Positions 1-7,240 are shown, counted from the first letter of the stretch. The stretch is DNA of 64,000 nt from Labrys miyagiensis (GCF_030160835.1 NZ_BSPC01000004.1:62001-126000); one strand, 5' to 3'. Notes: a model not told the origin generated them from the letters alone. Numbers and translations are program-made.

Positions 1-269
1 GTGAGGTGTTCCGCGAATTCGTTCCGGGCGCGCGTGTCGTCAAGGCATTCAACCATCTTGACGTTCGGCTCCTGCCGGAGCCGGCGGTCTCGGGTGGCCA
101 GCGTGTCCTGTTCTATTCGGGCGATGATGTCGATGCCAAGGCTGAGGTTCGCAAGATCATCGAAAGAACCGGCCATTTTCCTGTCGACCTCGGCGGCCTC
201 GATATAGGCGGACCCCTGGCCGGGCTGCCGTTTGGTTCGCTCGCGGGCGTTGGTTTTATCAAGATCTGA
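1..269 (+). CDS. NADP-binding oxidoreductase (F420-dependent NADP reductase-like), 3' end only
   Basis: This open frame enters from the left edge (codons in phase with base 3) and ends in TGA at 267-269, so only about the last 89 residues are present. The visible part carries VVKAFNHL, a Gly/Asp stretch LFYSGDD, VDLGGLDIGGPL and a terminal FIKI. These match the C-terminal half of the Rossmann-fold NADP oxidoreductase family related to coenzyme F420-dependent NADP reductase, which in proteobacteria usually act as stand-alone NADPH-binding reductases of unknown substrate. The N-terminal nucleotide-binding glycine motif lies outside the window. Family assignment is fairly secure; substrate is unknown. 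Confidence 0.7.
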   Translation, partial: EVFREFVPGARVVKAFNHLDVRLLPEPAVSGGQRVLFYSGDDVDAKAEVRKIIERTGHFPVDLGGLDIGGPLAGLPFGSLAGVGFIKI

Positions 270-834
270 CGGTCAGCGGTGTCGCGCCAGGTTGGGCGCA
301 TCGCCACTATTGTCTTCGCGCCATTCCGCCCTCTCGGAACCCGAGATTCGCATCGTTGTGGTCCTAGAACAAAGCGCGTTTACACGCAAACGCCCATTGC
401 TCTAACTCCTTGTTTTAACGCGTCTTTGCGATTCTTGCCGATTCCGTCAAATCGCAAAACGCTATGGCCGCATCAGGCGACGTTGTCGACTCAATCATCG
501 GATCGCGAAGCGCCTCAGCGGGTTCGCTTTGTGCCAATCTCAGTTATCAAGGCGGGTGGGCCGCGATCCGGGAAGCGGGCGCGGGAGGCGCGATGTGGCG
601 GTCAGCATGGTCGTCAGACCCGGCACAGGGGTCGTCTTCCGGCGAGCGCAGAGCAACTGGGGCCAGTCGGCCTGTTCATCAATGAAAATTGCTATTTTAT
701 TAGTATTGAAATTTTTATTGCGAACCTTGGAGATCTGTGGTCCTCTCAACGGATGGTTCAAAAAAACTGACCCGTAAATGCCTCAGCGATTGCTTGGCGG
801 AACTGCCGGCTAGTGGCTTTGAGGAGAGGAAATA
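270..834. other. Intergenic region with one repeat copy, no supported gene
   Basis: Several short open frames cross this 565-base stretch but none has a Shine-Dalgarno site, family likeness or the codon bias of the neighbours. It holds a copy of the AGCGTTTTGCGATTTGA repeat family (364-471, minus orientation) and an AT-rich patch around 685-720 that could hold the promoter of the downstream isomerase gene. I see no RNA gene. Confidence 0.6.
364..471 (-). repeat. Rhizobial-type intergenic repeat, family F copy 1
   Basis: Read on the minus strand this begins AGCGTTTTGCGATTTGACGG and ends near AACGCGCTTTGTTCTAGGAC. It aligns over about 105 bases with the copy at 57693-57797, with only a handful of differences, and more loosely with 61381-61482. 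It contains GATTTGA..GAATCGC and GCGTTTGCG/CGCGCTTTG segments able to fold on themselves. No reading frame. Probably a short mobile palindromic unit without coding capacity. Confidence 0.75.
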
Positions 835-1689
835 ATGATACCGAAGCTCGCGATCAACCGCACCGTCTCGCCCTTCCGCGACCTCACCTCCTTCCTCGCA
901 GTCGCCCGCGGCGCCGGCGTGCAGGGCGTGGAGATCCGAAACGATGTGGAGGGGCAGGAGTTCGCCAACGGCCTGGCGCCCCGCGAACTTGCCTCGCGGG
1001 TGGCCGAGGCGAGACTGACGATCGCCTCGATCAACGCCTTGCAGCGCTTCAACGACTGGAATGCCGAGCGCGCCCGGGAAGCGCGTTTTCTGATCGAATA
1101 CGCGGCGACGTGCGGCGCGCCCGCGATCGTTCTCTGCCCGGTTGTCGATGAACGGGACGGCCGGAGCCCTCTTCAGTTGGAGGCCGATCTGCGCCGTTCC
1201 CTCCTCGCCCTGAAGCCTGTGCTTGCCGACAATGGCGTCATCGGCCTCGTCGAGCCGCTCGGCATGCCGGCCAGCACTCTGAAGTTCAAAGGTCCGGCCG
1301 TTGCGGCTATCGAGGACGTCGATGGCCTTGGCCGACTGGCCCTATGCCACGATACCTTCCAGCATTTTCGCTGCGGTGATCAAGCGTTATACCCGCAACA
1401 TACCCGCTTGGTTCACGTCTCGGGCATCTCGCGCCGGGATCTTCCGCCCGAGAGGCTGCGAGAGCCGGACCGTGGCTTTGTCGGTCCCGATGACATCGCA
1501 GGCAATGTCGAGCAGGTGATCGCGTTCCTTGGTGCTGGCTATGATGGCTTCATTTCCTTCGAGCCCTTCGATCCCGTCTTGCAGGCCCATCCTGATCCCG
1601 GGCCGGCCCTGGCCGAGAGCATCCGCTATTTGAACTCGGCGGTGATGAATATGGGAGCCGGAAACCCAGTAACAGCGGCCTCGCCCTAA
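835..1689 (+). CDS. Sugar phosphate isomerase/epimerase, IolI-like TIM barrel
   Basis: A 284-residue xylose-isomerase-like TIM-barrel protein, close in length to Bacillus IolI (inosose isomerase, about 278 aa). Residues at the positions of the IolI metal site are present: Glu140 (GLVEPLG), His172-Asp173 (CHDTFQHF), His194 (LVHVSGI) and Glu243 (SFEPFDP). That supports a divalent-metal-dependent isomerase or epimerase acting on an inosose or keto-sugar. The start ATG at 835 follows a strong AGGAGAGGAAATA leader. No other inositol gene lies next to it, so the substrate is inferred only from family. The far C-terminus (NMGAGNPVTAASP) is a short extra tail. Confidence 0.75.
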   Translation: MIPKLAINRTVSPFRDLTSFLAVARGAGVQGVEIRNDVEGQEFANGLAPRELASRVAEARLTIASINALQRFNDWNAERAREARFLIEYAATCGAPAIVLCPVVDERDGRSPLQLEADLRRSLLALKPVLADNGVIGLVEPLGMPASTLKFKGPAVAAIEDVDGLGRLALCHDTFQHFRCGDQALYPQHTRLVHVSGISRRDLPPERLREPDRGFVGPDDIAGNVEQVIAFLGAGYDGFISFEPFDPVLQAHPDPGPALAESIRYLNSAVMNMGAGNPVTAASP

Positions 1690-1803
1690 AATCCTCCGCC
1701 TACAGACTGTCGTGGCCGATCTCGCACTATCCAAATGCCTGACTATTGGGCCCGGTAGGATCGACTATAATCAGGAAAGAATATTCGGTGGGGAAACGCG
1801 CCT

Positions 1804-2052
1804 TTGGAGAGGGACGTGATCCTTCTCGATGGCTTCGGGATCATCGCCAGCGACCTGGTGCCTCCTGGAACCGTCGCGATCATGCTTCACGGTGGCGATG
1901 TCAAGGTCGTCCCCGCCGAAAATCTGCGGGCGACTGTCCAGCAGCTGGGCGCCGACAAGATCGAAGGGCTGTCGATGGCCCCGTCGGATTTCGAGAAGGT
2001 CGAAGCCGTGATCGAACGCCGGAAAAAGGCTGCGAAATCCAGCGAAGAATGA
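1804..2052 (+). CDS. Small conserved-looking hypothetical protein
   Basis: An 82-residue frame starting at TTG 1804 (GTG at 1816 is an alternative; the GGAGAGGG just after the TTG would serve it only at a very short spacing). The protein alternates hydrophobic strands (ILLDGFGIIA, VAIMLHGGDVKVV) with a C-terminal charged helix ending KKAAKSSEE, suggesting a small folded cytoplasmic protein. Codon use matches the chromosome. I do not recognise a family. It sits in the same direction as the small acidic protein at 2093, which could be co-transcribed 40 bases downstream. Confidence 0.45.
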   Translation: MERDVILLDGFGIIASDLVPPGTVAIMLHGGDVKVVPAENLRATVQQLGADKIEGLSMAPSDFEKVEAVIERRKKAAKSSEE

Positions 2053-2092
2053 TCGAGTCGTGAAATGATCCGCGAGCCAGGAGCAGTCGATA

Positions 2093-2263
2093 ATGACAAT
2101 AGACCCCAACGATCCGCCAAAGCTGCCCGCCGATCCCGAACCGATCGACCCCGAGACGCCACAAGAGGATCCTGCGGAAGAACCGGCCGAGGACCCGGAG
2201 TCCTACCCCTCGGAAGTGCCGAGGTTTGATGAGCCGTTCCTGGTTCCGCCGAGGGAGTTTTAA
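2093..2263 (+). CDS. Small acidic proline-rich protein (56 aa)
   Basis: ATG at 2093 preceded by CCAGGAG nine bases upstream opens a 56-codon frame ending TAA at 2261-2263. The product is dominated by Asp, Glu and Pro (repeated DP, EEP, EDPE), with a closing FLVPPREF segment. Composition predicts a disordered, strongly acidic peptide. The good ribosome site, position 40 bases after the preceding gene and sustained third-position GC argue that it is real. Function unknown. Confidence 0.45.
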   Translation: MTIDPNDPPKLPADPEPIDPETPQEDPAEEPAEDPESYPSEVPRFDEPFLVPPREF

Positions 2264-2311
2264 GGCATCGCTAGGGGGTGTCGGAACTTCTCGGCCATCC
2301 CGTTACCCTAC

Positions 2312-2509
2312 TCACGAAGCGCCTCGGCGCGGCCCGGAGATTTTGGAGGCTGGCGTAGCATTCGGCTCCGCTGGCGGATAATCGGCTGACACCTGTTTCA
2401 AATAGCGCCCGAGAAGGACGCCTGCCATGACGGAGCTCACGCCCCAGGCGGCCAGATAAAATAGCCAGCGCGTAGACTCCCCCTGCGGATGCCGTTCTCG
2501 CTCGGTCAT
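2312..2509 (-). CDS. Small single-span membrane protein (65 aa)
   Basis: A 65-residue protein with one membrane segment (about residues 15-37, LFYLAAWGVSSVMAGVLLG), a short charged N-terminus and a Pro/Ala-rich tail. The ATG at 2509 is preceded on the minus strand by AAAGGATGAGGCGACC, a convincing ribosome site. It converges with the 2093-2263 gene. No family recognised; a small inner-membrane protein of unknown role. Confidence 0.45.
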   Translation of the reverse strand: MTERERHPQGESTRWLFYLAAWGVSSVMAGVLLGRYLKQVSADYPPAEPNATPASKISGPRRGAS

Positions 2510-2866
2510 GGTCGCCTCATCCTTTCAGGAATCGTCGCTTGACGCGTCTTAACGTGGCTAAGGTTGTGCGGAACCGGACAACAGACACCGCTCATATCAG
2601 CATGAGCGGGGTCCCGACCAGGCCGCCGCGGTTGGGTGCAGACACCCTGGCCGGTCCCAGCCGGGTAGCGTTGCGACATGCCGGCCAGGGCCACCATATC
2701 ATTTGAGTTTTTGGTTCGCCGCTTAGCTCATAGGAGTAGTGGCGCCGGGCCTCTGACCGAAGTTGGTGCGACGATGCGCGCCAATATAATTTTGGCCAAG
2801 TAGGTGTGCATTGATACCGCTTTCGGATAGGATCGAATATCGTTCTGTGTGAATCATTAATGAGTT
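2510..2866. other. Intergenic stretch without supported gene
   Basis: About 360 bases between divergent small genes. A minus-strand frame over 2506-2697 lacks a ribosome site and overlaps the start of the small membrane protein gene, so I do not call it. The segment 2760-2866 is clearly more AT-rich than the rest of the window and could contain the promoter for the gene at 2867. Confidence 0.5.
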
Positions 2867-3127
2867 GTGAATCATCCTATGAATTCTGGGCGAAACGAGT
2901 CGCTTGCCGGGTCCATTATCACCGAGGCAGCTAAATCACTTGAGGAATTGTCAGTTCAACCGAAAGATTACATTTCAGTGGTGGCGAGTCCGGACCTAAA
3001 GTTATCAAAGATAACTATCTTTGGCCAAGACAAGCCACTAGCTAGTATTGACTTCGACGCGGACCAGCTCGACATTCTTATCTCAAGGATTTCTGCAGTA
3101 AGGGACGCCTTGAGTGGTCGCAGATAG
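2867..3127 (+). CDS. Orphan hypothetical protein with AT-rich codon use
   Basis: An 86-residue frame from GTG 2867 (82 residues from ATG 2879; neither has a clear ribosome site). The protein has a predicted helix (IITEAAKSLEEL), a beta-rich middle (ISVVASPDLKLSKITIFGQDKPLASIDF) and a closing helix (LDILISRISAVRDAL). Its codons (ATT, TTA, AAA, TCA) are unlike the GC-ending codons of the flanking core genes, which suggests recent acquisition. No family recognised. Confidence 0.45.
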   Translation: MNHPMNSGRNESLAGSIITEAAKSLEELSVQPKDYISVVASPDLKLSKITIFGQDKPLASIDFDADQLDILISRISAVRDALSGRR

Positions 3128-3776
3128 TCTCGCGAGATTGGAAGACTCCCGAGCCGCGACTTCTGTTTCTTGGATCTTACGAACTCGGCGGCCCGGTATT
3201 AAGCGATGTCGCCGCCGCCTCGGTGCGCGGCTTGTCTGCAATCGGGCTCGCCCCAGAGGCTCTGCATCTTCGAGTACAATCCCTTTGCAAGCCGTCCAGC
3301 CGACGCAAAATCACGATCGTCTGCGCGCTTTGACATCATCTCCTGATTGGTCGGCTTCACTCTCCGCGCCCGGGCTGCCACTTCGCATTCTCCAGAGCTT
3401 CGCGTGTCGCTGCTGCCCGAGACCAGCACATAAAAAGCCCGGCTCAGAGACCTGAGCCGGGCCAGTTACTAATACTGTGTGGTTGATGCCCACCTCATTG
3501 TTCTAGCAGAGAATTTCAGCCGGGTCCGTAACGCATAGGTTTGCGTGGCATCCCCTCTACGCAGGGGGGAGTAAGGCTTCGGGGTAGCTTAAATAATCCC
3601 CCATTCGATACTGGCGATATGAGCGGCGCAGTGACGCGCGTATAAGTATATAGCCGTCCTAGAGCGCTAGCGTCGCCAGTGGGCTCCGATACTCGCGATC
3701 TATCGAAGCGGCCGAGCCATGCGAAATCCGTTGTCTATTTACTCATCGTGCGCTGCAACCGGGCTTTGCAAGAGGC
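3128..3776. other. 650-base stretch with a terminator but no supported gene
   Basis: Short frames on both strands here lack ribosome sites and family likeness. The only clear element is a minus-strand factor-independent terminator at 3432-3462. Because no well-supported coding gene ends just upstream of it, the interval 3463-3776 could be a long 3' untranslated region of the Cys-rich gene at 3777-3977 or could encode a small RNA. Confidence 0.5.
3432..3462 (-). terminator. Factor-independent terminator, minus strand
   Basis: GCCCGGCTCA (3437-3446) and TGAGCCGGGC (3453-3462) form a perfect 10-bp stem with a 6-base loop. On the minus strand it is followed directly by five T residues. Confidence 0.8.
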
Positions 3777-3977
3777 CTAGAGCTGAGCCATGTGAGACTT
3801 CAGGCAACCAGGTACTCCAGAGCTCGAATTAACCACTCCGCCACAGTATTGCTTAGCATCGCCGAAACATGGATTTGATCCATGAATACCCGACTGCATA
3901 TGGGCCACGGCCGGAAGGGCACTGCTGGTAAGGCCGACCAGGATAACTGACCCTGCGAACACGAATTTTGAGAGCAT
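3777..3977 (-). CDS. Secreted cysteine-rich small protein
   Basis: A 66-residue protein that starts at ATG 3977, which has GGGAGGAATAGCA before it; an upstream extension to 4022 has no such site. Residues 1-25 form a typical signal peptide (hydrophobic FVFAGSVILVGLTSSALPA, cleavage near AVAH). The mature part has three cysteines, C37, C45 and C58, in an arrangement like the cysteine-rich (GLG1-type) repeat: CFGDAKQYC, then GVPGCLKSHMAQL. Proteins with one such repeat are common and uncharacterised in rhizobia and are presumed periplasmic. An odd cysteine count leaves one unpaired unless it dimerises. Confidence 0.6.
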   Translation of the reverse strand: MLSKFVFAGSVILVGLTSSALPAVAHMQSGIHGSNPCFGDAKQYCGGVVNSSSGVPGCLKSHMAQL

Positions 3978-4233
3978 TGCTATTCCTCCCGTGTCTTCGT
4001 ACAGCCGCCGAGCCCCAGACAATGATCTGCCGAAGGAATAAAGCTTACAAGGTCGGGTTGATTACCAAGGCCGCACTCATAGGATGTATCGGGTCTACCT
4101 CATTCGCACTCGCTCTGGAGGCTCCGGCGGTACGCCGAACATTGTTGATCAACGGGCAATAAGAGTGGGCCCCGAAGATCGGCTTCAAGGCCCACAAAAT
4201 TGGCAGTGACGCGATTGGCAGCTGTGTGCGCCG

Positions 4234-5007
4234 CTACTTCGCGGCTCCCTTGGCCGCTTGTTCGATAATGTCAGCCACGACCTTCGGATTCGACACGTAG
4301 ATCGCATGGCTTCCAGCCGTTTCGGCTACTGTCGCCTTTGCCCGGTTCGCCATCTGTCTCTGGGCCGGCGCGGGGATCATCCGATCGTCAGCGGTCACCA
4401 GATACCAGCTCGGCTTGCCCTTCCACGCTGGCTCGGTCACCTTTCCGTTCAGCGCGTTCAAGCCCCAGGGGACCTGAGAGGCCGCCATGAAGTCCGCCTG
4501 AGCAGGCTTGACGTCAGCCGCGAACGAAGCCGAGAACTTTGAGCGATCCAGAAACAAGTATCCATCTTGCGGCGGCAGGATCGGCGGCACCGCGGCGCCG
4601 GGCGGCGGGTTGGCGATCAGCGAGGAAACCGATTCCCCGGTGTCGGGCGCGAAGGCTGCGATGTAGACGAGGCCACGAACCTTGGGGTCGTTCCCGGATT
4701 CGGTGATCACCACGCCGCCATAGGAGTGGCCAACGAGAATCGTGGGGCCATCCTGCGCGGCGAGGGTGCGACGGGTGACAGCCACGTCGTCTTCCAGCGA
4801 GCTCGTCGGATTCTGCACGATGGTGACCTTGTAGCCATCTTTCTCGAGGATGTCGTAGACGCCTTTCCAACCCGACCCGTCCACGAAGCCACCATGGACG
4901 AGAACAACATTCTTGATTGCGCCGGCCGTTGCAGCGTGAGCTGCCCCGACTCCGCAAAGAACTCCGATCACGGCGGCAGAGGCGAGAAATGCGCTGGCGT
5001 TTTTCAT
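4234..5007 (-). CDS. Secreted alpha/beta hydrolase (EstC/hydroxynitrile-lyase-like)
   Basis: A 257-residue alpha/beta-hydrolase. Residues 1-25 are a signal peptide ending AHA. An oxyanion-type VLVHGGFVDGSGW follows, then nucleophile elbow GHSYGG with Ser95, an acid in TADDRMIP (Asp207 or 208) and His234 in AGSHAIYV, a complete triad. This places it with small secreted esterase-like proteins of the salicylate-esterase/hydroxynitrile-lyase branch; the natural ester is unknown. AGGGACATC precedes the ATG on the minus strand. It is divergent from the MarR gene at 5138, and a palindrome matching the one by marR lies 24 bases upstream, so repression by that MarR is likely. Confidence 0.75.
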   Translation of the reverse strand: MKNASAFLASAAVIGVLCGVGAAHAATAGAIKNVVLVHGGFVDGSGWKGVYDILEKDGYKVTIVQNPTSSLEDDVAVTRRTLAAQDGPTILVGHSYGGVVITESGNDPKVRGLVYIAAFAPDTGESVSSLIANPPPGAAVPPILPPQDGYLFLDRSKFSASFAADVKPAQADFMAASQVPWGLNALNGKVTEPAWKGKPSWYLVTADDRMIPAPAQRQMANRAKATVAETAGSHAIYVSNPKVVADIIEQAAKGAAK

Positions 5008-5030
5008 GATGTCCCTCCTGATTGCTGGCT

Positions 5031-5051
5031 GCGATAATCCATATCGCGATA
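5031..5051. promoter_or_regulatory. Candidate MarR operator O1 (hydrolase side)
   Basis: GCGATA (5031-5036), five bases, TATCGC (5042-5047), followed by the overlapping palindrome TATCGCGATA (5042-5051). Same GCGATA-N5-TATCGC layout as O2 and placed just upstream of the hydrolase start. Confidence 0.6.
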
Positions 5052-5095
5052 ACTAAAATCCTAGCGCAAAAATATTGTCTGTCCAGCATTTTCTT

Positions 5096-5118
5096 ATTGC
5101 GATATTAATTATCGCAAT
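5096..5118. promoter_or_regulatory. Candidate MarR operator O2 (marR side)
   Basis: A perfect inverted repeat ATTGCGATA - TTAAT - TATCGCAAT, 19 bases before the marR ATG. It shares the GCGATA-N5-TATCGC core with O1, which is what a shared, autoregulatory MarR site in a divergent promoter would look like. Confidence 0.7.
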
Positions 5119-5137
5119 CACTGATTAGGAGCGCGAC

Positions 5138-5584
5138 ATGAAATTCAAATTCCCCCTCCCGTTGGACGAGCAGCTGGGGTTTTCGCTTTATGGTGCGTTC
5201 ATTGCCGTAGGCCGCACATACAAACTGTGGCTCGACAAGATCGGCCTGACCTACCCGCAATATCTCGTTCTCAACGTCCTCTGGGAAGAGGACGATCAGA
5301 CCATCACAGGCATCGCCACGAGGCTTGATCTTGAGTCCAGCACGATCACTCCGCTCGTGAAGCGTCTTGAACAAGCTGGGCTCGTCAGTCGAAACCGCAA
5401 TCCCCAGGATGAGCGGCAGGTGAGGGTCTTGCTCACCGCCAGGGGGGGCGCCATTCGCGCAGAAACCAGAGCCCTCGCCGAAGCTCTCTATAAAAAGGCT
5501 GAAGCTGCAGGAATGACAGTCGAGGTCCTCGCGGACCTCAATCTCAGGGTCACGGCGTTGCGAGACGCTTTTCGCGCCCCTTAA
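5138..5584 (+). CDS. MarR-family regulator, OhrR-like without the sensing cysteine
   Basis: A 148-residue winged-helix MarR protein. The N-terminus LPLDEQLGFSLYGAF is the OhrR signature, but the position that in OhrR holds the peroxide-sensing cysteine is Gly14 here. No other cysteine is visible in the protein, so it cannot sense organic peroxide by the usual thiol route. The DNA-binding helix region (ITGIATRLDLESSTITPLVKRLEQAGLV, about residues 57-83) and the wing RNRNPQDERQVRVLLT are intact. TAGGAGCGCGAC precedes the ATG. It is divergent from a secreted hydrolase and flanked by two matched palindromes, so I infer that it represses both and answers to a small ligand, perhaps a hydrolase substrate or product. 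Confidence 0.8.
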   Translation: MKFKFPLPLDEQLGFSLYGAFIAVGRTYKLWLDKIGLTYPQYLVLNVLWEEDDQTITGIATRLDLESSTITPLVKRLEQAGLVSRNRNPQDERQVRVLLTARGGAIRAETRALAEALYKKAEAAGMTVEVLADLNLRVTALRDAFRAP

Positions 5585-5727
5585 GCCACGAGGATGAGGA
5601 GGCCCTGCGGGATGCCGGGTGCTTTGGCGCGCGGCAAGAATTTCGAGACCTTCCGCGGAAAGTGTCGAACCATGGCGATTTGGAACAAAATGAGATTAAC
5701 CAAAGTGAAGGATATCGATCACTTGAG

Positions 5728-5804
5728 TGGTACAGTTGGGTGGTCTCGAACCACCGACCTCCGGAGCCACAATCCGACGCTCTAACCAACTGAGCTACAA
5801 CTGC
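5728..5804 (-). tRNA. tRNA-His (GUG), CCA encoded
   Basis: Minus-strand cloverleaf: acceptor GCAGTTG/CAACTGT with a terminal G-U pair, D arm GCTC/GAGC, anticodon arm TCGGA-TTGTGGC-TCCGG giving anticodon GTG, T arm GGTGG-TTCGAGA-CCACC, discriminator A73 and encoded CCA. The base before position 1 is T, not the G-1 found in most tRNA-His, and A73 replaces the usual C73. This is the known alphaproteobacterial variant and matches the HisRS gene at 50590-52065. Confidence 0.95.
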
Positions 5805-5912
5805 ATCTGGGCATGCGTTTAGCGGGATCGATCCGCTATTTCAAGTGTGGAGATGCGGGAAATTTGCGCGCTCTCCCAGGGCATGTCGTTATGACCGACG
5901 CCATGCTCGAGA

Positions 5913-5940
5913 TAAAAAAGGCCCGGGACGAGCCCGGGCC
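5913..5940 (-). terminator. Terminator of the phasin gene
   Basis: Stem GGCCCGGG (5920-5927)/CCCGGGCC (5933-5940) with a 5-base loop, followed on the minus strand by six T residues. It lies 30 bases past the stop of the phasin gene at 5970. Confidence 0.85.
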
Positions 5941-5969
5941 TCCTCAAAATATCAAGACGTGCTGAAAAC

Positions 5970-6419
5970 TCAGGCTACGCTCTTGAAGGTCTTCTCGACC
6001 TGGGCCTTGACCGGAGCGGCCGTCTCGTTGGCGACCTTCTGGGCGAGTTCGCCGAATTCCTTGGCCTGAGCCGAGAAGCTCTCGGCCTGCTTGCGCACGA
6101 AAGCGGTCTGAAGCTCGATCGCGTCGGAGAAGGTCTTCACGCCGAACAGAGCGATGGCATGGTCGAAGGTGGCATTGGTGTTGGAGCGCGCATTCTCGAG
6201 CACCTTGAGGCCGAGGGTCGAAACGCCCTTGGTGGCGGTCGAGTAGGTGGTCTCGAAAGCGTTGGAGGCTTCGTCGGTCGCAGCCTTGATCTTGGTGTAG
6301 GTTTCCTTCGCCTGGGCAGCGCCCTTCTCGGCGAAGTCACGCACGGAAGCGGGCACTTCCAGCTTGGACAGATTTTCGAAGGCGAGTTCAGTTTCGGACT
6401 TGTTCTTGGCGGTAACCAT
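5970..6419 (-). CDS. Phasin family protein (PHB granule-associated) 1
   Basis: A 149-residue, almost wholly helical, Ala/Lys/Glu-rich protein. Visible features are the phasin pattern ..FAEKGAAQAKETYTKIKAA.., TKGVSTLGLKVLENARSNTNATFDHA and TFSDAIELQTAFVRKQAE near the C-terminus. Phasins coat polyhydroxybutyrate granules in the cytoplasm and control their size and number. The start ATG at 6419 follows AAGGAGCTTCCC; the longer open frame upstream to 6635 has no ribosome site. A terminator follows the stop codon and an imperfect TGCA-rich palindrome lies upstream (6544-6571). A second, diverged phasin gene lies just upstream in the same direction. Confidence 0.85.
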   Translation of the reverse strand: MVTAKNKSETELAFENLSKLEVPASVRDFAEKGAAQAKETYTKIKAATDEASNAFETTYSTATKGVSTLGLKVLENARSNTNATFDHAIALFGVKTFSDAIELQTAFVRKQAESFSAQAKEFGELAQKVANETAAPVKAQVEKTFKSVA

Positions 6420-6859
6420 GGGAAGCTCCTTGAGACAACGTGAAAATGGGCCGGAAGGCCTGGCGATACCTGGAGGGGCCTGCGGCTCAACGCGCTGCAA
6501 CAAAGGCAACCTCATCTGCCTCGTTTTATAGCAAATGCACTTGTGCAATGCAACATCTTTGTTGCACTGCACAATCATCAGATGATTCGTCGTTTTTGGG
6601 GGTTTTGGTGCCGAAACGGGACAGTAAGCGGTCACTAAGCCCGCGCTGAACTATTGCGTTTTGGTGGCAATCCGACAGGATATTGCGCCGCAATAGGTAT
6701 GAAGGTAACAGTCTTCCCGCAGATAGGGACTGTTCGGTCCATTTCGTTCCCGGCTATTTCCGATAGGGAAAGTAAACAGCCTCACCATTGCAGGCAGACA
6801 TGTCGCTCCTGCAAGACAGGGCTGCGTTTTCGCCATGTCTTGCAAGTTTTGCGGGGGTT
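6420..6859. other. Phasin 1 upstream region
   Basis: 440 bases between two phasin genes on the minus strand with no supported gene. It is AT-richer than the surroundings at 6520-6600 and contains a TGCAATGCAAC/GTTGCACTGCA inverted repeat, expected of a regulated promoter region. Confidence 0.55.
6544..6571. promoter_or_regulatory. Candidate PhaR-type operator upstream of phasin 1
   Basis: TGCAATGCAAC (6544-6554) and GTTGCACTGCA (6561-6571) form an inverted repeat with one mismatch. PhaR regulators of phasin genes bind TGC-rich palindromes in related bacteria. Assignment to PhaR is inference; the palindrome is directly visible. Confidence 0.4.
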
Positions 6860-7240
6860 TTACTTCTGAGGCTTGGCGACGTCGGAGGCGATCTTGCCGG
6901 CCGTGGAACCGATATCCTTGGCCTGTTCTCCAAAGGCCTGGAGCTGGCTCTTGATGAAATCGCTCTGCAACTGCAGCACCTGCTGCGGATCCCGGGCCTT
7001 CACCAGGCTGGAGGCGAATTCGAGCGCGGCCGCGACATTCTGCTCGGCATAGGTCAGCGCCTTGCGCCCGATATCCTTGCCGCCGGCCTGGATGGTGTCC
7101 GTGGTGCCTTCCAGCGTGCCGGCTGCCTTATAGGCCGCGCCCATGAAGCCGTCGAATGCCTTCCTGGCCTGCTCGACGCTCTTTTCGGCCACCTCGCGCA
7201 TTTCGGGCGGAATCTCGAAATTGGGCGGTTTGGTTGTCAT
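6860..7240 (-). CDS. Phasin family protein 2
   Basis: A 126-residue helical protein of the phasin_2 type: PPEMREVAEKSVEQARKAFDGFM at the N-terminus, KALTYAEQNVAAALEFASSLVKARDPQQVLQLQSDF in the middle, and FGEQAKDIG near the end. It ends KPQK, cleanly after the last helix. The ATG at 7240 is preceded by GGATAGTGAG on the minus strand. Its role is likely PHB granule coating, partly redundant with the phasin at 5970-6419 but only distantly similar, so this is not a recent duplication. Confidence 0.8.
   Translation of the reverse strand: MTTKPPNFEIPPEMREVAEKSVEQARKAFDGFMGAAYKAAGTLEGTTDTIQAGGKDIGRKALTYAEQNVAAALEFASSLVKARDPQQVLQLQSDFIKSQLQAFGEQAKDIGSTAGKIASDVAKPQK

Noticed and set aside
279-777. 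Plus-strand frames of 73-163 codons near the left edge
   Set aside because: They read through a family F repeat and noncoding sequence; irregular composition and no ribosome site.
2506-2697. 63-codon minus-strand frame
   Set aside because: No ribosome site, no family likeness, overlaps the start of a better-supported small membrane protein.
3199-3493. Two overlapping minus-strand frames of 60 and 76 codons
   Set aside because: One runs through the terminator at 3432-3462, the other begins after it; neither has a ribosome site.
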